Shown piece by piece: positions 1 to 5,171 of a stretch of 7,343 nt of DNA; position 1 is the first letter of the stretch; each line of letters opens with the position of its first letter. Position numbers and translations under genes: made by a program. The stretch is from an uncultured Clostridia bacterium (lineage in GTDB: Bacteria > Bacillota > Clostridia > TANB77 > CAG-508): positions 1 to 7,343 of the forward strand of contig CAPNAQ010000089.1 in the NCBI GenBank assembly GCA_948663505.1. The letters are read 5' to 3'. The notes beneath the pieces were generated by a model that had not been told where the DNA came from, did not search any database, and worked only from the letters and a program-made list of their open reading frames with translations.

Positions 1-116
1 ATTATATTTTAGAAGATACACCAAAGGTTAAAGAAGTTATAAAAATTGAAATGCAAATGGAAAATGGACAAGAAGATATTACTAAAACAAAGAAAAAAGA
101 CAGATATGCAAGATAA
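1..116 (+). CDS. 3' end of an unidentified gene (partial)
   Basis: An open frame (codons in phase with position 3) enters from the left edge and ends at TAA 114-116, giving the last 37 residues of a protein. The visible part is charged and hydrophilic, with acidic and amide residues followed by a lysine-rich end (TKTKKKDRYAR). No domain or motif is recognisable and the start lies outside the window. The frame is supported by A-rich coding-like codon use and by a promoter beginning about 30 bases downstream of the stop. A fortuitous open frame in AT-rich DNA cannot be fully excluded, since only 114 bases are seen. Confidence 0.5.
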   Translation, partial: YILEDTPKVKEVIKIEMQMENGQEDITKTKKKDRYAR

Positions 117-146
117 GAATATTAAAGGTTGTTATATCATAAGATA

Positions 147-175
147 TTGTAATATTTTAATGATTTTGGTATAAT
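147..175 (+). promoter_or_regulatory. Sigma-A type promoter with extended -10 for the 230-919 gene
   Basis: TTGTAA at 147-152 (4 of 6 to TTGACA), a 17-base spacer, then TATAAT at 170-175, preceded by TG one base upstream (extended -10). Transcription would start near 182, about 48 bases before the ATG at 230. The exact -10, correct spacing and TG make this one of the better promoters in the window. Confidence 0.65.
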
Positions 176-198
176 TTTATATATAATAAAATTACCAA
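166..198. promoter_or_regulatory. Inverted repeat over the -10 and start site; possible operator
   Basis: TTGGT (166-170) pairs with ACCAA (194-198), and AATTTTAT (173-180) pairs with ATAAAATT (186-193). This makes 13 base pairs with a two-base bulge and a five-base centre. The dyad covers the -10 box and the predicted start of transcription, the usual place for a repressor site. It has no T-run after it, so a terminator is unlikely. The inner part is pure A/T and could be chance; the GC-containing outer GGT/ACC makes it somewhat more convincing. Confidence 0.35.
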
Positions 199-229
199 TA
201 TGATGAATTAAAATTGATTGGAGGTTAAT

Positions 230-919
230 ATGAGGGTATATAGATGTGTTACAGCAAGAGAAATATTAAATAAATACAAAAAAAACACTAATAGAAAAAA
301 GAATAATCTAACGTTAAATACTCATATATATAATCCAGAAGATGAGTATATACATTTCTTTAGATATTTAGATTTTGCAAAGTATTATTTTGAATTAGGT
401 AAAGAGGGTAGCTATGAAGAAGAAAATGAGAATTATGTTTTGTTTATGGTTGCCAATATTCCTAATTCTATTTTAAGTAAATACTTAGGCTATGGCTTTT
501 ATAATTATTCTGATAACGTATTTAATTTTAAGAATAACAAAATTCCTATTCCTGAATATGCAATTCCAGTGAGTGAGTTCAAGGAAGATTATATTATATA
601 TATGAATAATCAAGAATCTATTTTTTCATTATATAGCAGAGGAATTAATGAACATCAAGAATTTGAAAAATATTTAGAACTTGTGCAAAAATTACATCCA
701 GATAAGTTTAGTTGCCAAGAAATTGCTAATTTTTTAACCAAAAATAATTTATGTGAGTTGTTAGGGGTAAAAGATGATGATAAATCAGAATTAGATTTAG
801 AAAAAGAAGCAGAAAATAAACTATCTTTAATGCAATTTCCGAAAGATAATGATATAGAAATAGAAGACATAGATACAATGATGTCACCAAATACTACAGA
901 TTGGGAAATCGGTGAATAA
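230..919 (+). CDS. Orphan 229-aa protein, N-terminal half resembling an ADP-ribosyltransferase-type fold
   Basis: The function is not recognised. The start is the ATG at 230, because GGAGG at 220-224 lies five bases upstream; a TTG at 218 is in frame but has no such site. Visible elements: an opening strand VYR (residues 3-5), THIYN (31-35), YIHFF (40-44) followed by a YY pair (52-53), a strand around 69-75, GYGFY (87-91) and PEYAIP (108-113). The ordered R, H, aromatic pair and E is the kind of layout seen in ADP-ribosyltransferase-like folds, where Arg and Glu frame the NAD pocket; this is inference from pattern only. The second half (about 125-229) is charged, with an acidic tail (EIEDID) and no recognised domain. 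No signal peptide or membrane segment is seen, so it is probably cytoplasmic. It is transcribed from its own promoter (147-175) and has no clear terminator. It could instead be an unrelated small clostridial family. Confidence 0.8.
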   Translation: MRVYRCVTAREILNKYKKNTNRKKNNLTLNTHIYNPEDEYIHFFRYLDFAKYYFELGKEGSYEEENENYVLFMVANIPNSILSKYLGYGFYNYSDNVFNFKNNKIPIPEYAIPVSEFKEDYIIYMNNQESIFSLYSRGINEHQEFEKYLELVQKLHPDKFSCQEIANFLTKNNLCELLGVKDDDKSELDLEKEAENKLSLMQFPKDNDIEIEDIDTMMSPNTTDWEIGE

Positions 920-930
920 TAATATAAAGT

Positions 931-1007
931 TGTAGATAACTACGCCAAAGCACCATATTAAAGAAAAATGGCTTGAAATAGCCACTTACAGAGACTAAAA
1001 ATCTGTA
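931..1007 (+). other. Three consecutive small hairpins in a noncoding gap
   Basis: The 297-base gap 920-1216 has no gene. Its first part holds three short stems in a row: GTAG/CTAC around ATAA (932-943); TGGCT/AGCCA around TGAAAT (969-984); and TACAGA/TCTGTA around GACTAAAAA (987-1007). None is followed by a T-run, so they are not simple terminators. They lie just downstream of the 230-919 stop and could be the folded 3' end of that message, a small RNA, or the end of a decayed mobile element. The rest of the gap (1008-1216) is AT-rich and holds only the promoter and ribosome binding site of the next gene. Confidence 0.35.
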
Positions 1008-1045
1008 CACGCTTAATTAAAATAAAAAAATTAAAAGCCTTATAT

Positions 1046-1075
1046 TTGAATGAAAAAAGAAACATATTGTATAAT
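1046..1075 (+). promoter_or_regulatory. Candidate promoter for the 1217-1972 gene
   Basis: TTGAAT at 1046-1051 (4 of 6), an 18-base spacer, then a perfect TATAAT at 1070-1075. The predicted start near 1082 would leave an untranslated leader of about 135 bases before the ATG at 1217. No strong fold was seen in that leader. A weaker TTGAGA (1168-1173) closer to the gene has a poor -10 and sits too near the ribosome binding site. Confidence 0.45.
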
Positions 1076-1216
1076 ATTAAAAATATGATATACTTTAATA
1101 AATTGATTGATACAAATTTTTATTAATGGCAGTATTAGAAAATTATTAAAAAATAATCTTACATATATTGAGACATGTTACAGTAATATATATTAAAATT
1201 GAAAAAGGAGTAAGGA

Positions 1217-1972
1217 ATGCTAACAAGACCACAAATAGAATCAGAACAAATGAAAGATTTAAAATATGATTTAAAAATAGAAAAGGGAATCATTATATAT
1301 ACAGCTTCTACAATGGAGGAACAAAGAGAAATTGCTGAATATATCAATAGTATAGATGGTGAAGATTATGAAATTTTGGATTTTTCACAAAAAGAAACAC
1401 ATCCAATGAAAAAAAGTATACATACAGATAGTTCTAAGATAATTATTACTAATATGCAAGAAATAGGATTTGCTCCATATTGTAAATCAGATAATAAAGC
1501 TACAATGACATTAGATGATAAAATAGAATGGTGTAATACAAATATACCTGATGAATTACTAAGAAATGAATGTACAATTTTGCAGAGCATAAATTTAATA
1601 AGAGATTCATTTTTTAGAGATAAAAAAGTTATATGTGGAATGCATCCAAAATTTTTGGACAAAATTGAATATAGACCATACTTTGATTATATAGATGATT
1701 GGCTAGATTATGTAATCAGTAAAGTGAAATTTAATGAAAGTCCTGAATTTACACAATCATTACCATTAAGTACTAGTTCTAATAATCCTAATGAAATACA
1801 AGCAAGAGATATGGTATTTGTTTTTAAAAATCGAGTAATACGTTGTCCAGATTTTAATTCTTTTAAGGAATATACAAAGGCAGAATGTATTGAGAAACTA
1901 TCACAATTACCTGAAATATCTTTTCCACTAAAAATGAGAAAAGATATGGATAAAGGAAAGGAAATGGAGTAA
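1217..1972 (+). CDS. Orphan 251-aa protein of unknown function
   Basis: Not recognised. The ATG at 1217 has AGGAG at 1206-1210 with a six-base spacer, so the start is well supported. The sequence alternates hydrophobic strands and helices: GIIIYTAS (about residue 24), SSKIIITNMQ (about 73), then KKVICGMHPKFLD (about 136), and an aromatic/acidic stretch with PYFDYIDDWLDY (about 152). This is compatible with an alpha/beta fold, but there is no Walker A loop or other nucleotide-binding signature, so no enzyme class is assigned. Residues 175-195 are Ser/Asn-rich and look like a linker, and the end is very lysine-rich. No signal peptide or membrane helix is seen. It is followed after three bases by a short remnant gene whose ribosome binding site overlaps its own last codons, implying one transcript. 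It probably belongs to the same accessory segment as the 230-919 gene. Confidence 0.8.
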   Translation: MLTRPQIESEQMKDLKYDLKIEKGIIIYTASTMEEQREIAEYINSIDGEDYEILDFSQKETHPMKKSIHTDSSKIIITNMQEIGFAPYCKSDNKATMTLDDKIEWCNTNIPDELLRNECTILQSINLIRDSFFRDKKVICGMHPKFLDKIEYRPYFDYIDDWLDYVISKVKFNESPEFTQSLPLSTSSNNPNEIQARDMVFVFKNRVIRCPDFNSFKEYTKAECIEKLSQLPEISFPLKMRKDMDKGKEME

Positions 1973-1975
1973 ATT

Positions 1976-2032
1976 ATGAATGGTCAGTATGCTGAGGCAT
2001 TAACAGAAGTTGATATGATATGTAACTATTAG
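1976..2032 (+). pseudogene. 18-codon remnant of a YAEALTEVD-type protein
   Basis: An ATG at 1976 with GGAG at 1966-1969 (six-base spacer, overlapping the previous stop) opens a frame of 18 residues, MNGQYAEALTEVDMICNY, ending in TAG. The YAEALTEVD start is familiar to me as the beginning of larger, uncharacterised proteins common in gut Clostridia, where it continues into a predicted helical domain; this is memory, not a search. Here the frame stops at codon 19, and no continuation is seen in any frame before the hairpin at 2038, so it looks truncated by mutation or deletion. It could alternatively be a genuine short peptide translationally coupled to the upstream gene. Confidence 0.45.
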
Positions 2033-2037
2033 GAATA

Positions 2038-2063
2038 ATCCACAGGTGATAAAACCTGTGGAT
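2038..2063 (+). terminator. Perfect 10-bp hairpin ending the left + strand segment
   Basis: ATCCACAGGT (2038-2047) and ACCTGTGGAT (2054-2063) form a perfect 10-bp stem around a six-base loop. The + side is followed by only a moderately T-rich tail (ATTCTTATCATT). It lies between the end of the left-hand genes and the convergent 3' end of nth, so it probably ends transcription from the left, and perhaps also read-through from nth. Confidence 0.6.
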
Positions 2064-2128
2064 ATTCTTATCATTATATATGCACTATTTTTTCTGAATC
2101 ATATAATCTAAAATATAGAATGGAATTT

Positions 2129-2761
2129 TTACTTAATATTATAATTATTACACCATTTATTAATAGAGCAAATATTACATTTGGGACTTCTAGCAATACA
2201 AGTATTTCTCCCATGCCAAACAAGAAGGTGATTGATATCTTTTAAAAATTCTTTAGGAAAAATTTTTATTAAATCTTGTTCAATCTTTAAAGGATCAGAT
2301 TCATTAGATAAGCCAGTTAAATTAGAAATCCTTTTTGCATGTGTATCAACTGCGATACCATTTGCAATACCAAAAACTTCAAGCATAATAACATTTGCAG
2401 ACTTTCTACCAATACCAGCTAAAGTTTGTAAATCTTCCATATTATTAGGTACTATACCATTAAAATTTTCTAGAACTTGTTTGGCACATAATTTTATATT
2501 TTTAGCTTTGTTTTTGTAAAAACCACAAGGATGGATAATTTCTTCTAGTTCTTTTAAATCAATATCTGCAAAATCTTGGATTGATTTACATCTTTCAAAA
2601 AGTTGAGGAGTTGTTTTGTTAACTCTTTCATCAGTACATTGAGCTGAAAGCATTACTGCAACAACCATTTGAAAAGGTGTTTCAAAGTCAAGACTACAAG
2701 TCGCTTCTGGATAAGTATTTTTTAATGTTTCTACTAATTTTTTTATATCATTTTTATTCAT
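2129..2761 (-). CDS. nth: Endonuclease III (DNA glycosylase/AP lyase)
   Basis: Base-excision repair enzyme that removes oxidised pyrimidines from DNA and cleaves the abasic site by beta-elimination. The 210-residue length matches the family (E. coli about 211). The helix-hairpin-helix LAGIGRKSANV carries the catalytic lysine (K120), and VDTHAKR supplies the catalytic aspartate (D139). The C-terminal iron-sulfur cluster is present as C188-x6-C195-x2-C198-x5-C204. I place the start at the ATG at 2761 because the protein then begins MNKNDI, in register with the E. coli start; a GTG eight codons earlier (2785) has no ribosome binding site. A GAAGGG stretch lies about 12 bases before the chosen ATG, which is rather far. 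It stands alone, transcribed leftward from the promoter at 2864-2836. All key residues are intact. Confidence 0.96.
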   Translation of the reverse strand: MNKNDIKKLVETLKNTYPEATCSLDFETPFQMVVAVMLSAQCTDERVNKTTPQLFERCKSIQDFADIDLKELEEIIHPCGFYKNKAKNIKLCAKQVLENFNGIVPNNMEDLQTLAGIGRKSANVIMLEVFGIANGIAVDTHAKRISNLTGLSNESDPLKIEQDLIKIFPKEFLKDINHLLVWHGRNTCIARSPKCNICSINKWCNNYNIK

Positions 2762-2835
2762 AAAATATTCATTCCCTTCAATCACTACATTTGTTCATAT
2801 GCATACAAAATTTAAAAAAATATTGTTTATAATAT

Positions 2836-2864
2836 ATTATAAGATTTATTGTAATAAAAATCAA
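2836..2864 (-). promoter_or_regulatory. Promoter of nth
   Basis: Read on the minus strand: TTGATT (2864-2859), a 17-base spacer, then TATAAT (2841-2836). The predicted start is near 2829, leaving a leader of about 68 bases to the ATG at 2761. Perfect -10 and ideal spacing support it. Confidence 0.55.
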
Positions 2865-2943
2865 GTAAAATATATTAACATAAAATAAGAACAATAAAAT
2901 ATGAAAATTAATATAATATATAAAACGAAAAGGGGGTAATAAT

Positions 2944-3093
2944 ATGTTATGTGCATTGAAAAAAACGATAGGAGTAGTATTTATAGGAATAGGATTAGGA
3001 ATATTATTAGTATTGTTACTTCCATTAACAGGTTGGCTATTTATAATTGGAGTAGCTTTAGCTTGTGTAGGATTAATGTGGTTAGCTTGTTAA
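2944..3093 (+). CDS. 49-aa small membrane protein upstream of spoVM
   Basis: The ATG at 2944 has a strong AAGGGGG ribosome binding site (2930-2936) with a seven-base spacer. The peptide begins MLCALKK and then is almost wholly hydrophobic: one helix at about residues 8-27, rich in Gly/Ile/Leu, a short turn PLTGW (27-31), and a second helix to the C-terminus. It would sit in the membrane as a two-helix hairpin, probably with the lysine-bearing N-terminus inside. No family name is recognised, though similarly built small proteins occur in Clostridia. It is 21 bases upstream of spoVM with no terminator between them, so the two are probably co-transcribed and it may act in sporulation; that role is inferred from position only. 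Confidence 0.75.
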   Translation: MLCALKKTIGVVFIGIGLGILLVLLLPLTGWLFIIGVALACVGLMWLAC

Positions 3094-3114
3094 AATAGAA
3101 GAGGAGGGATACAT

Positions 3115-3189
3115 ATGACTATTGTTGTAAAAAAAGTTCCGAAATTTTTAAGAGGATTTGTAAAACTTATATTTGGAATAAAAGAATAA
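3115..3189 (+). CDS. spoVM: Stage V sporulation protein SpoVM
   Basis: A 24-residue peptide made in the mother cell during sporulation. SpoVM is an amphipathic helix that recognises the positively curved outer forespore membrane and anchors SpoIVA, the base of the spore coat. It aligns without gaps to Bacillus subtilis SpoVM over the core: VPKFLRG here against LPKFLGG there, with Pro at position 9 (known to matter for shallow membrane insertion), followed by FVKLIFG and a charged end. The ATG has a near-perfect AGGAGG (3102-3107) with a seven-base spacer. It neighbours rpmB, as in Bacillus, but in convergent orientation, and shares a terminator with it. It is too short for most gene finders. 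Confidence 0.88.
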   Translation: MTIVVKKVPKFLRGFVKLIFGIKE

Positions 3190-3195
3190 AAAATA

Positions 3196-3217
3196 AAAAA
3201 GAGCTTATGCTCTTTTT
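3196..3217. terminator. Bidirectional terminator shared by spoVM and rpmB
   Basis: AAAAAGAGC (3196-3204) and GCTCTTTTT (3209-3217) form a perfect 9-bp stem with a TTAT loop. On the + strand the stem ends in a T-run just after spoVM. On the minus strand it is followed by a longer T-rich tail. The stem contains the last codons of rpmB (Lys-Arg-Ala), and the stop codon falls in the loop, so the coding sequence and terminator overlap. Confidence 0.9.
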
Positions 3218-3405
3218 ACTTTACCATTTTTTAAACATTTTGCACAAACGTGAATTCTTTTTGGTTCACCATTTTCTATTATAGCTTTAACTCTTCTTAA
3301 ATTTGGATTCCAAGTTCTTGGACTTCTTTTACTTATATGTGAACGAGTAATGCTAAGTTTTTTTCCATTACTTTGTGTTTTTCCACAAACTGCACATTTA
3401 GCCAT
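3205..3405 (-). CDS. rpmB: 50S ribosomal protein L28
   Basis: Structural protein of the large ribosomal subunit. The 66-residue product starts MAKCAVCGK and carries the family core RSPRTWNPNLRRV. It is the zinc-binding version, with CAVC at 4-7 and CAKC at 54-57. The start is fixed at the ATG at 3405 because GGAGG lies just upstream on the minus strand; the frame is open further upstream (to about 3459) but that stretch is leader. It is a single gene, convergent with spoVM and divergent from tig, with its promoter at 3478-3450 and a terminator overlapping its 3' end. Confidence 0.97.
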   Translation of the reverse strand: MAKCAVCGKTQSNGKKLSITRSHISKRSPRTWNPNLRRVKAIIENGEPKRIHVCAKCLKNGKVKRA

Positions 3406-3449
3406 TATCTTTGCACCTCCTAATTTTTTTAATAAATTGACTGTTATTA

Positions 3450-3478
3450 AGTTTATCATAAAAGAATAAAAAAAACAA
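3450..3478 (-). promoter_or_regulatory. Probable promoter of rpmB
   Basis: On the minus strand: TTGTTT (3478-3473), a 17-base spacer, then TAAACT (3455-3450), with TG one base before it (extended -10). The boxes are each imperfect, but spacing and TG are right, and the predicted start near 3443 gives a 38-base leader. It lies just outside the 3491-3700 inverted repeat. Confidence 0.45.
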
Positions 3479-3490
3479 GTATTTTTTTAC

Positions 3491-3700
3491 TTAAGTTTTG
3501 GTTTTTTTGTAAAATAGTATTATTTAGAAAAAAGATATATATTTAAAAGCTCTTTTTACCAAGGCGTTAAGATAGTAAAAGTTCAAAGTATAAAGACACA
3601 CTATAACGAGTTAAGTGAATGACAAATCACTGTCAAACTCACTTTGAAATATATATCTTTTTCTATAATCAATTTTATATAATAAAAAACCGAAACTTAA
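3491..3700. repeat. Roughly 210-nt nested inverted repeat between rpmB and tig; MITE-like or RNA gene
   Basis: The outer arms TTAAGTTTTGGTTTTTT (3491-3507) and AAAAAACCGAAACTTAA (3684-3700) pair over 17 positions, with one G-U wobble. Inside them TAAAAT (3510-3515) pairs with ATTTTA (3672-3677), and then comes the long stem described for 3525-3665. Both ends carry TTAA, which could be part of the palindrome or a target duplication. The element exactly fills the space between the rpmB and tig promoters and contains no open frame of note. Two explanations fit: a non-autonomous mobile element with terminal inverted repeats, or a structured RNA gene. No second copy lies in this window. Confidence 0.55.
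3525..3665. ncRNA. Candidate structured RNA (long closing stem with branched interior)
   Basis: Positions 3525-3544 pair with 3647-3665 (19 bp, one bulged A), extended by AAAG/CTTT (3546-3549 with 3642-3645). Enclosed are three further helices: CTTTT(T)AC/GTAAAAG (3552-3559 with 3575-3581) with a 15-base loop; a weaker GTATA/TATA(A)C helix (3588-3607); and GAGTT/AACTC (3608-3612 with 3636-3640), capped by AGTGA/TCACT (3614-3618 with 3627-3631). The loop segment TGAC (3620-3623) can also pair with GTCA (3632-3635), an alternative fold. The interior is richer in G/C than its flanks. I cannot match it to 6S, SRP, tmRNA or a known riboswitch. The strand is unclear: the + side ends in CTTTTTCT and the minus side in CTTTTTTCT, both terminator-like. 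A TATTAT at 3518-3523 could serve as a + strand -10. Confidence 0.4.
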
Positions 3701-3725
3701 TTTTTCTTAAATATAAAAAAAAACC

Positions 3726-3753
3726 TTGCAAAATAAGAAAAATATGATATAAT
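3726..3753 (+). promoter_or_regulatory. Promoter of tig
   Basis: TTGCAA at 3726-3731 (4 of 6), a 16-base spacer, and TATAAT at 3748-3753 preceded by TG one base upstream (extended -10). The predicted start is near 3760, about 53 bases before the ATG at 3813. Confidence 0.7.
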
Positions 3754-3812
3754 GTAAAAGCTATTAAGAATAAAATAATACATACTGAAAAGGTGAAAGG
3801 ATTGAATTAACA

Positions 3813-5099
3813 ATGAAATGTAAAGTAGAAAAAACAGAAAATGCAAATGAAGTAAAATTAGAGTTAACAATAGAAGCTCAAAAATTTGATGAAGCAATAC
3901 AAAAAGTATACTTTAAAAGTGCAAAATACTTCAATATACCAGGATTTAGAAAAGGAAAAGCACCAATGAAAATAGTAGAAAAATACTATGGGAAAGAGAT
4001 TTTTTATGAAGATGCATTTAATGAAGTTGTACCAGAAGAACTAGAAGAAGCATTAAAAGAAAATAATATAGAAGTAGTAAGTAAAGCAGATATTGATGTA
4101 ACACAAATAGAAAAAGGTAAAGATCTAATATTTACTGCCATATTCCAAACAAAACCAGAAGTTGAGCTTGGAAAATATAAAGGTATAGAAATACCAAAAA
4201 TAGAGTATAATGTATCAGATGAAGATGTAAATCATGAACTAGGACACATGCAAGATCATAATTCAAGATTAATAGCAGTAGAAGATAGAACTGTTGAAAA
4301 GGGAGACATTACAACAATAGATTTTGAAGGAACTGTTGATGGAGTTGCATTTGAAGGCGGAACAGCAAAAGGTTATGAAATAGAAATAGGAAGTAATACA
4401 TTTATACCAGGATTTGAAGATCAAATAGTAGGAATGAAAATTGATGAAGAAAGAGATATAAAGGTGAAATTTCCTGAAGAATATTTTTCAAAAGAATTAG
4501 CAGGAAAAGACGCAGTATTCAAGGTAAAATTACATGAAATAAAGAAAAAAGAATTACCTGAATTAGATGATGAATTTGCAAAAGATGTAAGTGAATTCGA
4601 TACACTAGAAGAATTAAAGAAAAGCATTATAGAAAGATTAGAAAAAGAAAATAAAGAAAAACAAAAATATGAAACAGAAGATGCTGTTATAAAAGCTGTA
4701 TGTGAAAATATAAAAGTTGAAATCCCATCAGGAATGATAGAAACAGAAACAGAGGACATGTTAAAAAACTTTGAGACAAAAATATCATATCAAGGAATTA
4801 AATTAGAACAATATCTTCAAATAATGGGGAAAACAACTGAAGAAGTAAAAAAAGAATATGAACCTCAAGCAATTGAAGCTATAAAATCTAGACTTATGTT
4901 AGAAGCAGTAATAAAAGCAGAAAAAATAGAAGCAACAAAAGAAGAAGTAATAGAAAAAGTAAAAGAAATGGCTAAGAATTATGGAAAAGAAGATAATGAA
5001 GAATTTTTAAATAATGAAAATGTAAAAAAATACATAAAAGCTTCAATAGAATCAGAAAAAGCTCTAGAATTTTTAGTTAAAAATGCAAAAATAAAATAA
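3813..5099 (+). CDS. tig: Trigger factor, ribosome-associated chaperone and prolyl isomerase
   Basis: Binds the ribosome at the exit tunnel near L23 and shields and folds nascent chains. The 428-residue length is typical (E. coli 432). Domains in order: an N-terminal ribosome-binding domain with the signature GFRKGKAP at 44-51 (the FRK tip contacts the ribosome); an FKBP-type peptidyl-prolyl isomerase domain at about 160-245, including DFEGTVDG and the IPGFEDQIVGM segment; and a helical C-terminal chaperone domain rich in Glu and Lys from about 250 to the end. The ATG at 3813 follows GAAAGGA (3795-3801) with a slightly long 11-base spacer; no better in-frame start is seen. It has its own promoter and terminator, so it is mainly a separate transcript from clpP downstream. 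The tig-clpP-clpX order is widely conserved. No key segment is missing. Confidence 0.97.
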   Translation: MKCKVEKTENANEVKLELTIEAQKFDEAIQKVYFKSAKYFNIPGFRKGKAPMKIVEKYYGKEIFYEDAFNEVVPEELEEALKENNIEVVSKADIDVTQIEKGKDLIFTAIFQTKPEVELGKYKGIEIPKIEYNVSDEDVNHELGHMQDHNSRLIAVEDRTVEKGDITTIDFEGTVDGVAFEGGTAKGYEIEIGSNTFIPGFEDQIVGMKIDEERDIKVKFPEEYFSKELAGKDAVFKVKLHEIKKKELPELDDEFAKDVSEFDTLEELKKSIIERLEKENKEKQKYETEDAVIKAVCENIKVEIPSGMIETETEDMLKNFETKISYQGIKLEQYLQIMGKTTEEVKKEYEPQAIEAIKSRLMLEAVIKAEKIEATKEEVIEKVKEMAKNYGKEDNEEFLNNENVKKYIKASIESEKALEFLVKNAKIK

Positions 5100-5113
5100 T
5101 TTAACATAAAAAG

Positions 5114-5157
5114 AAAGGTTGGGGTAGAAAGCATTAAATTCATTACCAACCTTTTTT
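5114..5157 (+). terminator. Intrinsic terminator of tig
   Basis: AAAGGTTGG (5114-5122) pairs with CCAACCTTT (5146-5154) over 9 bp and runs into a T-run (5152-5157). The loop is large (23 bases). It lies 14 bases after the tig stop, so most tig transcription should end before clpP. Confidence 0.85.
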
Positions 5158-5171
5158 AAAATTAGACCAAA

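Noticed and set aside
987..1007. Group I intron P7 remnant from the GAGACTA word
   Set aside because: No other group I core elements (such as AAGATATAGTC) and no intron-sized region are present.
2802..2809. CATACAAA as an alternative SigE -10
   Set aside because: No -35 match upstream, and it lies in the nth leader, more than 130 bases from the gene it would serve.
2879..2886. CATAAAAT as a SigE-type -10 for the 2944 gene and spoVM
   Set aside because: It is 7 of 8 to CATACAAT, but no matching -35 of the ATATT type lies 14-15 bases upstream, so it is too weak to list.
3406..3459. An N-terminal extension of L28
   Set aside because: The extra residues are not family-like and include the translated ribosome binding site; the ATG at 3405 gives the usual MAKC start.
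3525..3665. 6S RNA, SRP RNA or a hammerhead ribozyme
   Set aside because: The interior branches rather than forming a single rod with a central bubble, the SRP GGAAG-type tip is absent, and neither strand shows the CTGATGA...GAAA hammerhead core.
4421..4759. Minus-strand open frame inside tig
   Set aside because: It is Ser/Phe-rich with no domain, typical of the antisense of a Glu/Lys-rich coding region.
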